Origin: Thermoplasmata archaeon
GTDB lineage: Archaea > Thermoplasmatota > Thermoplasmata > Thermoplasmatales > Thermoplasmataceae
Direction: 5' to 3'
Length of the DNA: 5,025 nucleotides
Assembly (NCBI GenBank): GCA_021810575.1
Contig: JAJZIN010000045.1
Location: forward strand, 1 to 5,025
In this document: positions 1 to 5,025 of the stretch, one piece after another
Layout: every line of letters starts with the position of its first letter
Position numbering within the stretch: position 1 is the stretch's first letter
The notes under the pieces: model-generated
Told to the model about the DNA's origin: nothing
The model's input: only the letters and a program-made list of their open reading frames with translations
The model's database searches: none
Translations under genes and position numbers: made by a program

Positions 1-2014
1 GGGCATAGGCTCTCGATATGGCATCATTGACCCTTCTCCCAAGAGGAATCAGGAAAAGTATACTGTATAAACCATTTTCAGTATATCCTTCAACATATAG
101 ATGACTATCAGTAGGTACGTTAAACTTGGTCTGGGCCCTTATATATGAAATGATGCTTCTTGCTCCATTCTCATCAAGGTGATAATTTTCTCTTAGCCAT
201 TCCCTGAGATCATCCTTCTCAAGATTCTTCTGTATATTATCCCGAAACTTTCCGATAAGTGTACCAAGATCATAACTTCTAGGGAGCATTTCTCCAGTCC
301 AGGATGGAATTGTTGGTTTCAGTCCTGTGGCATCCCTGACGATGACCCTGTTTCCCCTGGTACGAATGAAGGCATATGTTCTCGCCCCAAGAACGAATAT
401 ATCCCCAACTGTCATTCTCTCCACAAATTTGTCACTTAGCTGTCCAAGATGCCTGCCACTGAGATCAATAACCCTGTAATCTGAATCGTCTGGAATTGTT
501 CCTATATTCATGAAGTAGATCATCCTTGTGCTCTTCTTCTTTCCGAATACCTTTTCCTCCTCATCGTACCATATTTTTGAATAAATGGTGTTATTTTCAA
601 TCTTCCCGGCAAGATAGTTTATAACAGACATATAGTCATCCATGGTCAGATTTCTGTAAGGGTATGATCTCTTTATGAGATTGTAGCTTTCGTCAATACT
701 CCATGTTTTCTCCAGAGACATTCCAACCACAGCCTGTGAAAGCACATCCAGTGCACCCTCTGGAATGCTAACCCTGTCTATTTCACGATCATAGGCCGCC
801 TTTGTGAGTACGGCACATTCCACAAGATCGTCTAGATTGAACACAACAAATCTTCCCTGACTCAATTTTGATATGGAGTGACCTGCCCTGCCTATTCTCT
901 GCAGTCCCTTGGATACAGATTTTGGGCTTCCTATCTGCACTACAAGATCAACACTTCCTATATCAATTCCCAGCTCAAGGGAGGTTGACGAAATAACACA
1001 TTTTAGTTCACCATTTTTCAACTTCTCCTCAACACCAAGCCTTATCTCCTTCCCAAGGGATGAATGATGTGCCTCAAGACTATCAATACCGCGGGCCTTT
1101 AACCTTATTGCGACATGTTCAGTGGCACTCCTTGTATTTGTAAATATTAGTGTTGTTTTATGCTCTTCTATGAGTTTTACAAGTATATCATACATCCTTT
1201 CGTTTGCAACCTCAAAACCTGCAGTCGTGAGATCATCCACAGGGGTGAGTGTCATGAGATCTAGACCTCTCTTCAGATCAACATCTACTATGTTACATTT
1301 CCTTGGTTCTCCATTCTCATATCCACAGAGGAAATTTGATATTTTATCCAGGGGTGCCTGTGTGGCTGAAAGACCTATTCTGACAAAACCTGGCGATAGT
1401 TCTTCCAGTCTCTCTAGATTCAGCGATAGAAGTGTGCCTCTCTTGGATGAAGAAACCTCGTGTATCTCATCCACAATAACATATTTTACATCCTTGAACT
1501 TTTCCTTGAATTTTGGTGCAGTGAGTGAAAGTGCAAGTGATTCAGGTGTTGTAATCAATATGTGTGGTGGTTTCCTTAGCATTTTCTGCCTGTCGTTCTG
1601 TGTTGTGTCTCCACTTCTAAGACCAACCCTGATCTTCGGCAGGTTCATGTTGCTTTCTTCAGCAATCTTATAAATTTCCTTTAATGGTTCGTTAAGGTTC
1701 CTGTTTATGTCGTTTGCCAGAGCCTTAAGTGGACTTATATATACACATTCTATCTTATCCTCCAGTCCATTTTCCTTTGATCTCAGGAAAAGCTCGTTTA
1801 TTATGGCAAGAAATCCGGTCAGGGTCTTTCCTGTACCGGTTGGACTGGAAACAAGCACATTCTCACCCTTATGGATCAGAGGAATTACCTTTTTCTGAGG
1901 AACAGTTAGTGAATCATATTTTTCATTGAACCACTTTGATATGATTGGATCAAGAAATGGTAAATGTTCTTCAACACCTCCTCTTTTTTCGTCGGTCTGT
2001 TTAAACGTGATAAT
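1..2014 (-). CDS. lhr: Lhr-family superfamily 2 ATP-dependent helicase (C-terminus beyond the window edge)
   Basis: About 671 codons are present with no internal stop, and the C-terminus is cut off at position 1. Helicase motifs appear in order: the N-terminal segment FLDPIISKWF, Walker A SPTGTGKT (1823-1846), motif Ia ISPLKALAND, TTPESL, the Walker B box DEIH (1460-1471) followed by SSSKRG, SAT (1361-1369), IFTNTR, LELGIDIG, and QRIGRAGH (878-901). After the two RecA-like domains come the winged-helix region (ALDVLSQAVVGMSLE) and the Lhr-specific block with GTIPDD (485-502) and WTGE (290-301). These features identify the Lhr core rather than a generic DEAD-box protein. Known relatives are 3'-5' translocases that unwind DNA or RNA:DNA duplexes and are linked to DNA repair or RNA metabolism; the role here is inferred. 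The start is uncertain. The frame is open from 2077, but the first ATG, GTG or TTG is a GTG at 1858, just before Walker A. I place the start at the ATT at 2014, where the upstream TATA box predicts transcription to begin. Confidence 0.9.
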   Translation of the reverse strand, partial: MITFKQTDEKRGGVEEHLPFLDPIISKWFNEKYDSLTVPQKKVIPLIHKGENVLVSSPTGTGKTLTGFLAIINELFLRSKENGLEDKIECVYISPLKALANDINRNLNEPLKEIYKIAEESNMNLPKIRVGLRSGDTTQNDRQKMLRKPPHILITTPESLALSLTAPKFKEKFKDVKYVIVDEIHEVSSSKRGTLLSLNLERLEELSPGFVRIGLSATQAPLDKISNFLCGYENGEPRKCNIVDVDLKRGLDLMTLTPVDDLTTAGFEVANERMYDILVKLIEEHKTTLIFTNTRSATEHVAIRLKARGIDSLEAHHSSLGKEIRLGVEEKLKNGELKCVISSTSLELGIDIGSVDLVVQIGSPKSVSKGLQRIGRAGHSISKLSQGRFVVFNLDDLVECAVLTKAAYDREIDRVSIPEGALDVLSQAVVGMSLEKTWSIDESYNLIKRSYPYRNLTMDDYMSVINYLAGKIENNTIYSKIWYDEEEKVFGKKKSTRMIYFMNIGTIPDDSDYRVIDLSGRHLGQLSDKFVERMTVGDIFVLGARTYAFIRTRGNRVIVRDATGLKPTIPSWTGEMLPRSYDLGTLIGKFRDNIQKNLEKDDLREWLRENYHLDENGARSIISYIRAQTKFNVPTDSHLYVEGYTENGLYSILFLIPLGRRVNDAISRAYA
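1975..1981 (-). promoter_or_regulatory. Shine-Dalgarno-like GGAGGTG inside the N-terminal helicase frame
   Basis: The minus strand reads GGAGGTG here, close to the ideal anti-Shine-Dalgarno complement. No ATG, GTG or TTG in the helicase frame follows at a usable distance. The nearest start-like triplet at 8-10 nt is an ATT at 1965, which is out of frame with the helicase. A GTG (1977) and a TTG (1974) overlap or abut the motif and are in that same wrong frame. It may be a real ribosome-binding site next to a sequence error, or simply the codons for Gly-Gly-Val. Confidence 0.3.
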
Positions 2015-2034
2015 CTGTAGTTCAACGTAAGAAG

Positions 2035-2042
2035 ATATAAAA
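2035..2042 (-). promoter_or_regulatory. TATA box for the Lhr helicase gene
   Basis: On the minus strand this reads TTTTATAT, preceded by the A-rich stretch AAAAAGCC, which could serve as the BRE. Its centre is about 26 nt from position 2012, so transcription should begin near 2010-2015. That is inside the open helicase frame and would give a leaderless or nearly leaderless mRNA, as is common in Thermoplasmatales. It lies in the short gap after the DUF763 stop codon, so the helicase probably has its own promoter even if some read-through from upstream occurs. The call is based on motif and spacing only. Confidence 0.5.
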
Positions 2043-2069
2043 GGCTTTTTACCAATTGGGCAACATACT

Positions 2070-3170
2070 TCAGGATTTTACAGTATAGGATGATCCCGAA
2101 TTGACTCTTTCTCTGCTGAGTCTCTTTAAGATTTTCTCCCTTTCCATTGCCTGCATTCCTCCCTGTCTCAGGAGATTTCCAAAGAACTCAATGGACCTGT
2201 CGTAATCTTCGTGGTTTACAGGTTTTGGAATCCCATCTTTTCCTCCAAGTGCGTAGGAATATCTCACTGGGTCCTCATAGCTTGGCCTTTCGCCTGTTAT
2301 AACCTCTGCTATGTAACACAGTGCCCTTATGGTGCTTTTGCCTGCCCCTGGAATAAATAGAAGATCATCAAAATTAGAAGGCTCAAATTCGTATATTTTC
2401 TCAAGGTTTTTCCATGGTACCTTTATGGCAAGATTCAAAACCTTTTCATCGCTGTAATAATCCAGGGTCCTCTGGTTTTCATTTGAAATTTTAGGCTTCT
2501 CCTTAATTGCTTTAAGCATGGAATCTCTAGACTTTCTGCTTAAGGGACTTGAGAGATCAAGGCAGTTATCAGAAAGAATATCTGTTCTAATTCCCATCCT
2601 GCTCTCTTCCATCTTTTCCATTATATGTTTTGAAGACCAGTGATATCTTCTGGCCATTTTCTCCTCATAATTCAGACCCTGTTGTATTACTGAATAATTT
2701 CCCTTATAATCCAGAACAACGCTGTGGATATAGAGATCATAAGTATCCTGTAAGAGATTCTCATCGATTTTAGCAGCAAGATCTGTTTCTTTTCTGACCC
2801 TTTCAGGAATTTTCTCGGTTGCAAAGAGTTGGGATCTGGTAGATATGTCTCCAGATTTTTCCTTCATGTGAATCCCTTTTCCACCTGCAACAAAGAAATC
2901 CAGGTCCTTCGAATTTGAATATTCTTTCAGGGCGTGAAGTGTTGTGGTGGTAGTTCCACTTGAATTCCAGTCGAATCCAGTAACAAGACTCAATGAGTGA
3001 AACCAAACCGGGTCTGCCATTCTCCATATCAACTCCTTAGTTCCGTAAGTTTCCGATATCAGTTCACATATCTGGCCAGTTAACCTGACAATTTTCCTGT
3101 AAAGAAGTTCCGGAGGTTTTCCATAGTGTAAGGGAAGATAGGCGGTCCCATTCCTTGTTATGGTCACCAT
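2070..3170 (-). CDS. DUF763 family protein with helix-hairpin-helix-like segment
   Basis: This complete 366-residue protein matches the DUF763 family of archaea and bacteria, whose biochemical function I do not know to be established. The typical N-terminus is present (RNGTAYLPLHYG, residues 6-17), as are SDP-like MADPVWF (51-57), GFDWNSSGTTTT (65-76) and the glycine loop AGGKG (95-99). Residues 120-250 are charged and probably helical. The segment IPGAGKSTIRAL (273-284) resembles a helix-hairpin-helix, a fold that usually contacts the DNA or RNA backbone. It also loosely resembles a P-loop, but it sits too far C-terminal and lacks a Walker B partner. The family signature continues in YALGGKDGIPKPV (306-318). 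The Lys/Arg-rich C-terminus follows. The ATG at 3170 is supported by the family N-terminus and by a GGGTGGT ribosome-binding site 11 nt upstream. The Lhr helicase follows on the same strand, suggesting a nucleic-acid-related role (inference). Confidence 0.88.
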   Translation of the reverse strand: MVTITRNGTAYLPLHYGKPPELLYRKIVRLTGQICELISETYGTKELIWRMADPVWFHSLSLVTGFDWNSSGTTTTTLHALKEYSNSKDLDFFVAGGKGIHMKEKSGDISTRSQLFATEKIPERVRKETDLAAKIDENLLQDTYDLYIHSVVLDYKGNYSVIQQGLNYEEKMARRYHWSSKHIMEKMEESRMGIRTDILSDNCLDLSSPLSRKSRDSMLKAIKEKPKISNENQRTLDYYSDEKVLNLAIKVPWKNLEKIYEFEPSNFDDLLFIPGAGKSTIRALCYIAEVITGERPSYEDPVRYSYALGGKDGIPKPVNHEDYDRSIEFFGNLLRQGGMQAMEREKILKRLSRERVNSGSSYTVKS

Positions 3171-3181
3171 TAAACATTACA

Positions 3182-3188
3182 ACCACCC
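3182..3188 (-). promoter_or_regulatory. Ribosome-binding site for the DUF763 gene
   Basis: The minus strand reads GGGTGGT, 11 nt before the ATG at 3170. It favours that ATG over an out-of-frame ATG at 3177. Together with the TATA box at 3219-3230 it implies a leadered mRNA with an untranslated region of about 28 nt. Confidence 0.5.
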
Positions 3189-3218
3189 TATAAGAATTTT
3201 TACTGTTGATGATGTTCA

Positions 3219-3230
3219 CTTTATAAATAC
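3219..3230. promoter_or_regulatory. TATA box in the divergent DUF763 / transporter intergenic region
   Basis: The plus strand reads CTTTATAAATAC and the minus strand GTATTTATAAAG, so both orientations match the archaeal box A (TTTATA core). On the minus strand it predicts transcription from about 3198, giving a leader of roughly 28 nt before DUF763. On the plus strand it predicts about 3250, roughly 30 nt before the transporter ATG at 3280. The A/G-rich sequence on the minus-strand upstream side (GAAGTTAAG) is the better BRE candidate, so DUF763 is the more secure target. A weaker AT-rich element, CTAATATTT at 3254-3262, could instead drive a nearly leaderless transporter mRNA. Confidence 0.55.
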
Positions 3231-3279
3231 TTAACTTCATGATAATCAATGTTCTAATATTTGTTTTGAATACGTGGTA

Positions 3280-4485
3280 ATGAAGCAGATTCCCTTACTT
3301 GGTCTAATACGAGGATTGAGGAGTTTTTATTTTGGGTACATTGCATTCTTAATTCCCCTGTTCCTTGTTCACATCGGCTTTTCAACCATATATGTTGGAA
3401 TCTATGCTCTTGTGGCAACTATTGCCAGTTCAGTTCTTGTGCTATTATCTGGATTCATGGGAGATCTTTACAGCAGAAAGAAGACCCTTCTTCTCATGTC
3501 AGTTCTTCCAGCATTCATATTCATATCATTTCTTTTCACGAGGAACTTCATAATCATATCTCTCACTTCACTTTTTGGCATTACGTTCAGTGCAATAGGT
3601 GGTGGTGCAGGTGGTGGTCCTGTTGCGCCAATATTAACTGCATTTGTAGCCGATAAAACAGATCCGGCAAACAGGACAAGAATCTATTCCATTCTGATGA
3701 TTGTATCCATTGTTGCAGCTATCGCCGGCAGTTCTACATCCGCATTACTGGAAATTTATATTGCAAATTATTATCAGGTACTTTTTTTAATTGCTCTTGT
3801 ATTGAATCTAACTTCTGTAGCAATTACATTATTGCTTGAGGATACTAAAATCAGGAAACACAAGGAAAAGACCCCAACGATTAAGATGGAATCTGGGGGA
3901 AACATATTAAAAATTGGTCTTTCTGGTGCTTTCGGAAGTGTTGGCCTGGGTGTTGTAACACCGATTATTTCACTGTATTTTCATGATGTGGGATTACCGG
4001 CATACATAATTTCGGAAATATTTACCGGTTCCTACATCGCGGCGGGTATTGCAGTTGTTTTTTCCACTTATATGGAGCGTTTTTTTGGAGCAATTTATGC
4101 CATCGGAATATTCAGAACGCTGGGAAGTGTTCTCTTTATAATAATACCATTTGTTCCACCCATTGTAGCGGGAGTAATATATGCTATCAGAACAGGCTTC
4201 TACCAGCTCGCTCTTCCAATCAGGCAGAGTTTCCAGATGGAATTGCTCAAACCTGAGGAAAGGGCAAGAGGAAACAGCCTCACTGGTATTGCAAGAAGAC
4301 TGCCATACGGTGCTTCCACAACATTTGGAAGTTTTCTATTGAGTGCAGGTTACATTACATTGATGTTTTCTTTTGCAGGCTTTGTTTCGCTGCTTGATCC
4401 GGTCCTTTATGTTATTTTCTTCAGAAAGTATAACAGGAAAGTTTCAGGCGAGAAGGCCATTGTTACTAAGATTGAAGAAAAATGA
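3280..4485 (+). CDS. Major facilitator superfamily (MFS) transporter
   Basis: This is a 401-residue polytopic membrane protein with about twelve hydrophobic segments, the usual size for a 12-helix MFS permease. Counting from the ATG, the first six helices lie at roughly 14-32, 36-60, 69-86, 89-110, 132-156 and 164-186. A charged cytoplasmic loop (about 187-208, rich in Lys and Glu) precedes the second half. MFS motif A follows helix 2 as GFMGDLYSRKK (58-68) with the conserved Gly, Asp and Arg. The loop PEERARGNSLTGIARRL (about 325-341) is typical of the C-terminal half. A glycine-rich run, GGGAGGGP, sits at about 107-114 at the end of helix 4. Such proteins move small solutes or drugs using ion gradients; the substrate cannot be read from the sequence. 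I chose the ATG at 3280. A GTG two codons upstream (3274) is possible, and neither has a convincing ribosome-binding site. Confidence 0.9.
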   Translation: MKQIPLLGLIRGLRSFYFGYIAFLIPLFLVHIGFSTIYVGIYALVATIASSVLVLLSGFMGDLYSRKKTLLLMSVLPAFIFISFLFTRNFIIISLTSLFGITFSAIGGGAGGGPVAPILTAFVADKTDPANRTRIYSILMIVSIVAAIAGSSTSALLEIYIANYYQVLFLIALVLNLTSVAITLLLEDTKIRKHKEKTPTIKMESGGNILKIGLSGAFGSVGLGVVTPIISLYFHDVGLPAYIISEIFTGSYIAAGIAVVFSTYMERFFGAIYAIGIFRTLGSVLFIIIPFVPPIVAGVIYAIRTGFYQLALPIRQSFQMELLKPEERARGNSLTGIARRLPYGASTTFGSFLLSAGYITLMFSFAGFVSLLDPVLYVIFFRKYNRKVSGEKAIVTKIEEK

Positions 4486-4502
4486 ATGTAGCTTTACATT
4501 CA
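4483..4502 (+). repeat. Perfect inverted repeat (8-bp arms) over the transporter stop codon
   Basis: The arms TGAATGTA (4483-4490) and TACATTCA (4495-4502) are perfect reverse complements around the 4-nt loop GCTT. The left arm begins with the TGA stop codon of the transporter. The hairpin could mark or protect the mRNA 3' end. It is AT-rich, and no T-run follows it on the plus strand, so it is not a classical intrinsic terminator. As DNA it could also be a small operator for the downstream DUF2175 gene. Confidence 0.45.
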
Positions 4503-4518
4503 ATAAAATGTGAAAACA

Positions 4519-4528
4519 GTTAATATGC
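4519..4528 (+). promoter_or_regulatory. Candidate TATA box for the DUF2175 gene
   Basis: The sequence GTTAATATGC is centred about 25 nt before the ATG at 4548, the spacing expected for a leaderless archaeal transcript. No Shine-Dalgarno sequence precedes that ATG, which fits. A second AT-rich element, AATAAAAT (4502-4509), lies at the matching distance from the alternative ATG at 4533, so the choice is not certain. Confidence 0.35.
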
Positions 4529-4547
4529 CATAATGTATTTTCATCGT

Positions 4548-4850
4548 ATGGCGCAGTTTAAATGTTATGAATGCAGCAGAGATGTTAATACGGGTCAGAA
4601 GTTCACCTTCACAAAGAAAGGAAGTGTGCATTATGACTGTTTTGTATCTTCCAAGAGAAAAACGATAGATCCAGAAAAGGCAGAGATGCTAAGAACACTA
4701 TCTCTAATACTGGATTCAGAATTGACACATCTGTTAAATCTCCTGAGAATAAGCCCAGAAGATGAAGCATCTAAAGAAATTGAAAAATCAAAATATAAGG
4801 AAATAGAAAAGGCCGCTGGAGAAACTACACGAAGAATAGACGAACTCTAA
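4548..4850 (+). CDS. DUF2175 family small zinc-finger protein
   Basis: This 100-residue protein matches DUF2175, an uncharacterised family known mainly from archaea. The N-terminal third carries C6-x2-C9, then [16 protein letters not shown] with H28-x2-C31. That is a likely single zinc site of the CxxC...HxxC kind, similar to LIM or treble-clef fingers. Residues about 44-70 form a hydrophobic helix ([20 protein letters not shown]). The C-terminal 30 residues are a charged Glu/Lys-rich helix, possibly a coiled coil. There is no signal peptide, so it is probably cytoplasmic; nucleic-acid or protein binding is inference only. The ATG at 4548 puts the CxxC close to the N-terminus as in relatives and fits a leaderless mRNA. 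An ATG at 4533 would add MYFHR. The gene ends tail-to-tail with S27ae, overlapping it by 4 bp. Confidence 0.82.
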   Translation: MAQFKCYECSRDVNTGQKFTFTKKGSVHYDCFVSSKRKTIDPEKAEMLRTLSLILDSELTHLLNLLRISPEDEASKEIEKSKYKEIEKAAGETTRRIDEL

Positions 4851-5008
4851 TTCTTCTTTTTATTTTTGAATTCTGTATAACCGCATTTTCCGCAGGTCAA
4901 TCTGTTTTCATGTTCTGCAAGAAAAACGCCTGTTCCGCATCTGGGGCAGCTTCTTCTTTCTCTCACTATCTTACTGTTTTCCAGTTTATAAAGCTCTCTC
5001 TTCTGCAT
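4847..5008 (-). CDS. rps27ae: 30S ribosomal protein S27ae
   Basis: This complete 53-residue protein begins [18 protein letters not shown] and continues with the zinc ribbon C21-PR-C24 ... C39-GK-C42, then GYTEF and a lysine-rich tail. The block [19 protein letters not shown] and the closing CGKCGYTEF are the hallmark of archaeal S27ae, the counterpart of the ribosomal part of the eukaryotic ubiquitin-S27a fusion. It is a small-subunit protein that binds zinc through four cysteines. Length and composition are normal, and no ubiquitin domain is present, as expected in archaea. The ATG at 5008 is supported by AAGGAGGAG just upstream. It overlaps by one base the TAA of a preceding reading frame, pointing to an operon with translational coupling. 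A T-rich stretch on the minus strand at about 4771-4811, inside the DUF2175 gene, could terminate this transcript. Confidence 0.95.
   Translation of the reverse strand: MQKRELYKLENSKIVRERRSCPRCGTGVFLAEHENRLTCGKCGYTEFKNKKKN
4851..4867 (+). terminator. T-rich tract after the DUF2175 stop, probable archaeal terminator
   Basis: Immediately after the TAA stop the plus strand has 14 T in 17 bases, including two runs of five T. Archaeal RNA polymerase terminates readily at such U-tracts without needing a hairpin. On the opposite strand the same bases encode the lysine/asparagine-rich C-terminal tail of S27ae, so terminator and coding sequence share the same DNA. Confidence 0.5.
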
Positions 5009-5025
5009 TATTGCTTCTCCTCCTT
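5008..5025 (-). CDS. C-terminal end of an upstream gene, possibly ribosomal protein S24e (partial)
   Basis: One minus-strand frame reads Lys-Glu-Glu-Lys-Gln and then TAA, with the last A of the stop shared with the ATG of S27ae (TAATG). Archaeal S27ae genes commonly follow S24e, whose tail is usually Lys/Glu-rich, so these five codons are likely its end. This is inferred from gene-order knowledge and composition. The rest lies beyond the right edge. Confidence 0.4.
5017..5025 (-). promoter_or_regulatory. Strong Shine-Dalgarno for rps27ae
   Basis: The minus strand reads AAGGAGGAG, ending 8 nt before the ATG at 5008. It is near-perfect and contrasts with the leaderless-looking genes elsewhere in the window, as expected for an internal gene of a ribosomal-protein operon. 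Confidence 0.8.

Noticed and set aside
1122..1673. Plus-strand open frame of 183 codons
   Set aside because: It lies antisense to the helicase motifs (DEIH, SAT, PESL), its translation is Ser-rich and low-complexity without a recognisable domain, and it is explained by the codon bias of the real gene.
1856..1858. GTG as the helicase start codon
   Set aside because: It would begin only a few residues before Walker A and delete a conserved N-terminal segment that is clearly encoded upstream in the same open frame.
1707..1929. Two short overlapping plus-strand frames of 63 and 66 codons
   Set aside because: Both are antisense to the Walker A region of the helicase and have no start signals or recognisable features.
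2052..2059. CCAATTGG palindrome as an operator
   Set aside because: It is a single 8-bp palindrome with no second copy seen in the window, so chance cannot be excluded.
2803..3249. Two minus-strand frames of 74 and 61 codons
   Set aside because: They are out-of-frame shadows of the DUF763 gene. The second begins upstream of the TATA box, so the predicted DUF763 mRNA would not contain its start.
3365..3553. Plus-strand frame of 62 codons inside the transporter
   Set aside because: It is an out-of-frame shadow of the membrane protein with no features of its own.
3600..3622. GGT-rich tandem repeat
   Set aside because: It simply encodes the glycine-rich run of the transporter and has no independent repeat structure.
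4985..4993. TATA-like TTTATAAAG within the S27ae coding sequence
   Set aside because: On the minus strand it overlaps codons for Leu-Tyr-Lys of a conserved protein, and no gene start lies about 26 nt downstream.
1..5025. CRISPR array, tRNA/rRNA, insertion sequence, toxin-antitoxin or defence island
   Set aside because: No spaced direct repeats, cloverleaf sequences, transposase motifs or defence-type genes were seen; every long stretch is covered by the genes listed.

Overview
The window looks like chromosomal core sequence from a euryarchaeon of the Thermoplasmatales type (Ferroplasma/Cuniculiplasma/Thermoplasma relatives). This rests on four things: an archaeal Lhr-type helicase, a DUF2175 zinc-finger protein known mainly from archaea, the archaeal/eukaryotic ribosomal protein S27ae, and archaeal TATA boxes about 26 nt ahead of several gene starts. 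The DNA is moderately AT-rich, with heavy use of AGA/AGG and ATA codons. The lineage is inferred from protein character and gene set, not from a database match.

Layout. Positions 1 to about 2014 (minus strand) hold most of a large Lhr-family superfamily 2 helicase, whose C-terminus lies beyond the left edge. Positions 2070-3170 (minus) hold a complete DUF763 protein with a helix-hairpin-helix-like segment. A 109-bp divergent intergenic region with a strong, nearly symmetric TATA box follows. Then come a 12-helix major facilitator transporter (3280-4485, plus) and a small DUF2175 zinc-finger protein (4548-4850, plus). At the right edge, on the minus strand, is the complete gene for S27ae (4847-5008). 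It is preceded by a few codons of an upstream gene that is probably S24e.

How the parts relate. DUF763 and the helicase are tandem on one strand, 55 bp apart at the best helicase start, and the helicase has its own TATA box. They may form a nucleic-acid-processing pair. The transporter and the DUF2175 gene appear to be separate units. The DUF2175 and S27ae genes are convergent and overlap by 4 bp at their stop codons, so the terminator-like T-tract for one lies inside the coding sequence of the other. S27ae is a translation gene, probably in a S24e-S27ae operon.

No CRISPR array, tRNA, rRNA, insertion sequence or obvious defence system was found. The oddest point is that the helicase reading frame has no ATG, GTG or TTG before its Walker A region. 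The predicted transcription start falls on an ATT codon in that frame. This could be a leaderless non-canonical start or a sequence error.
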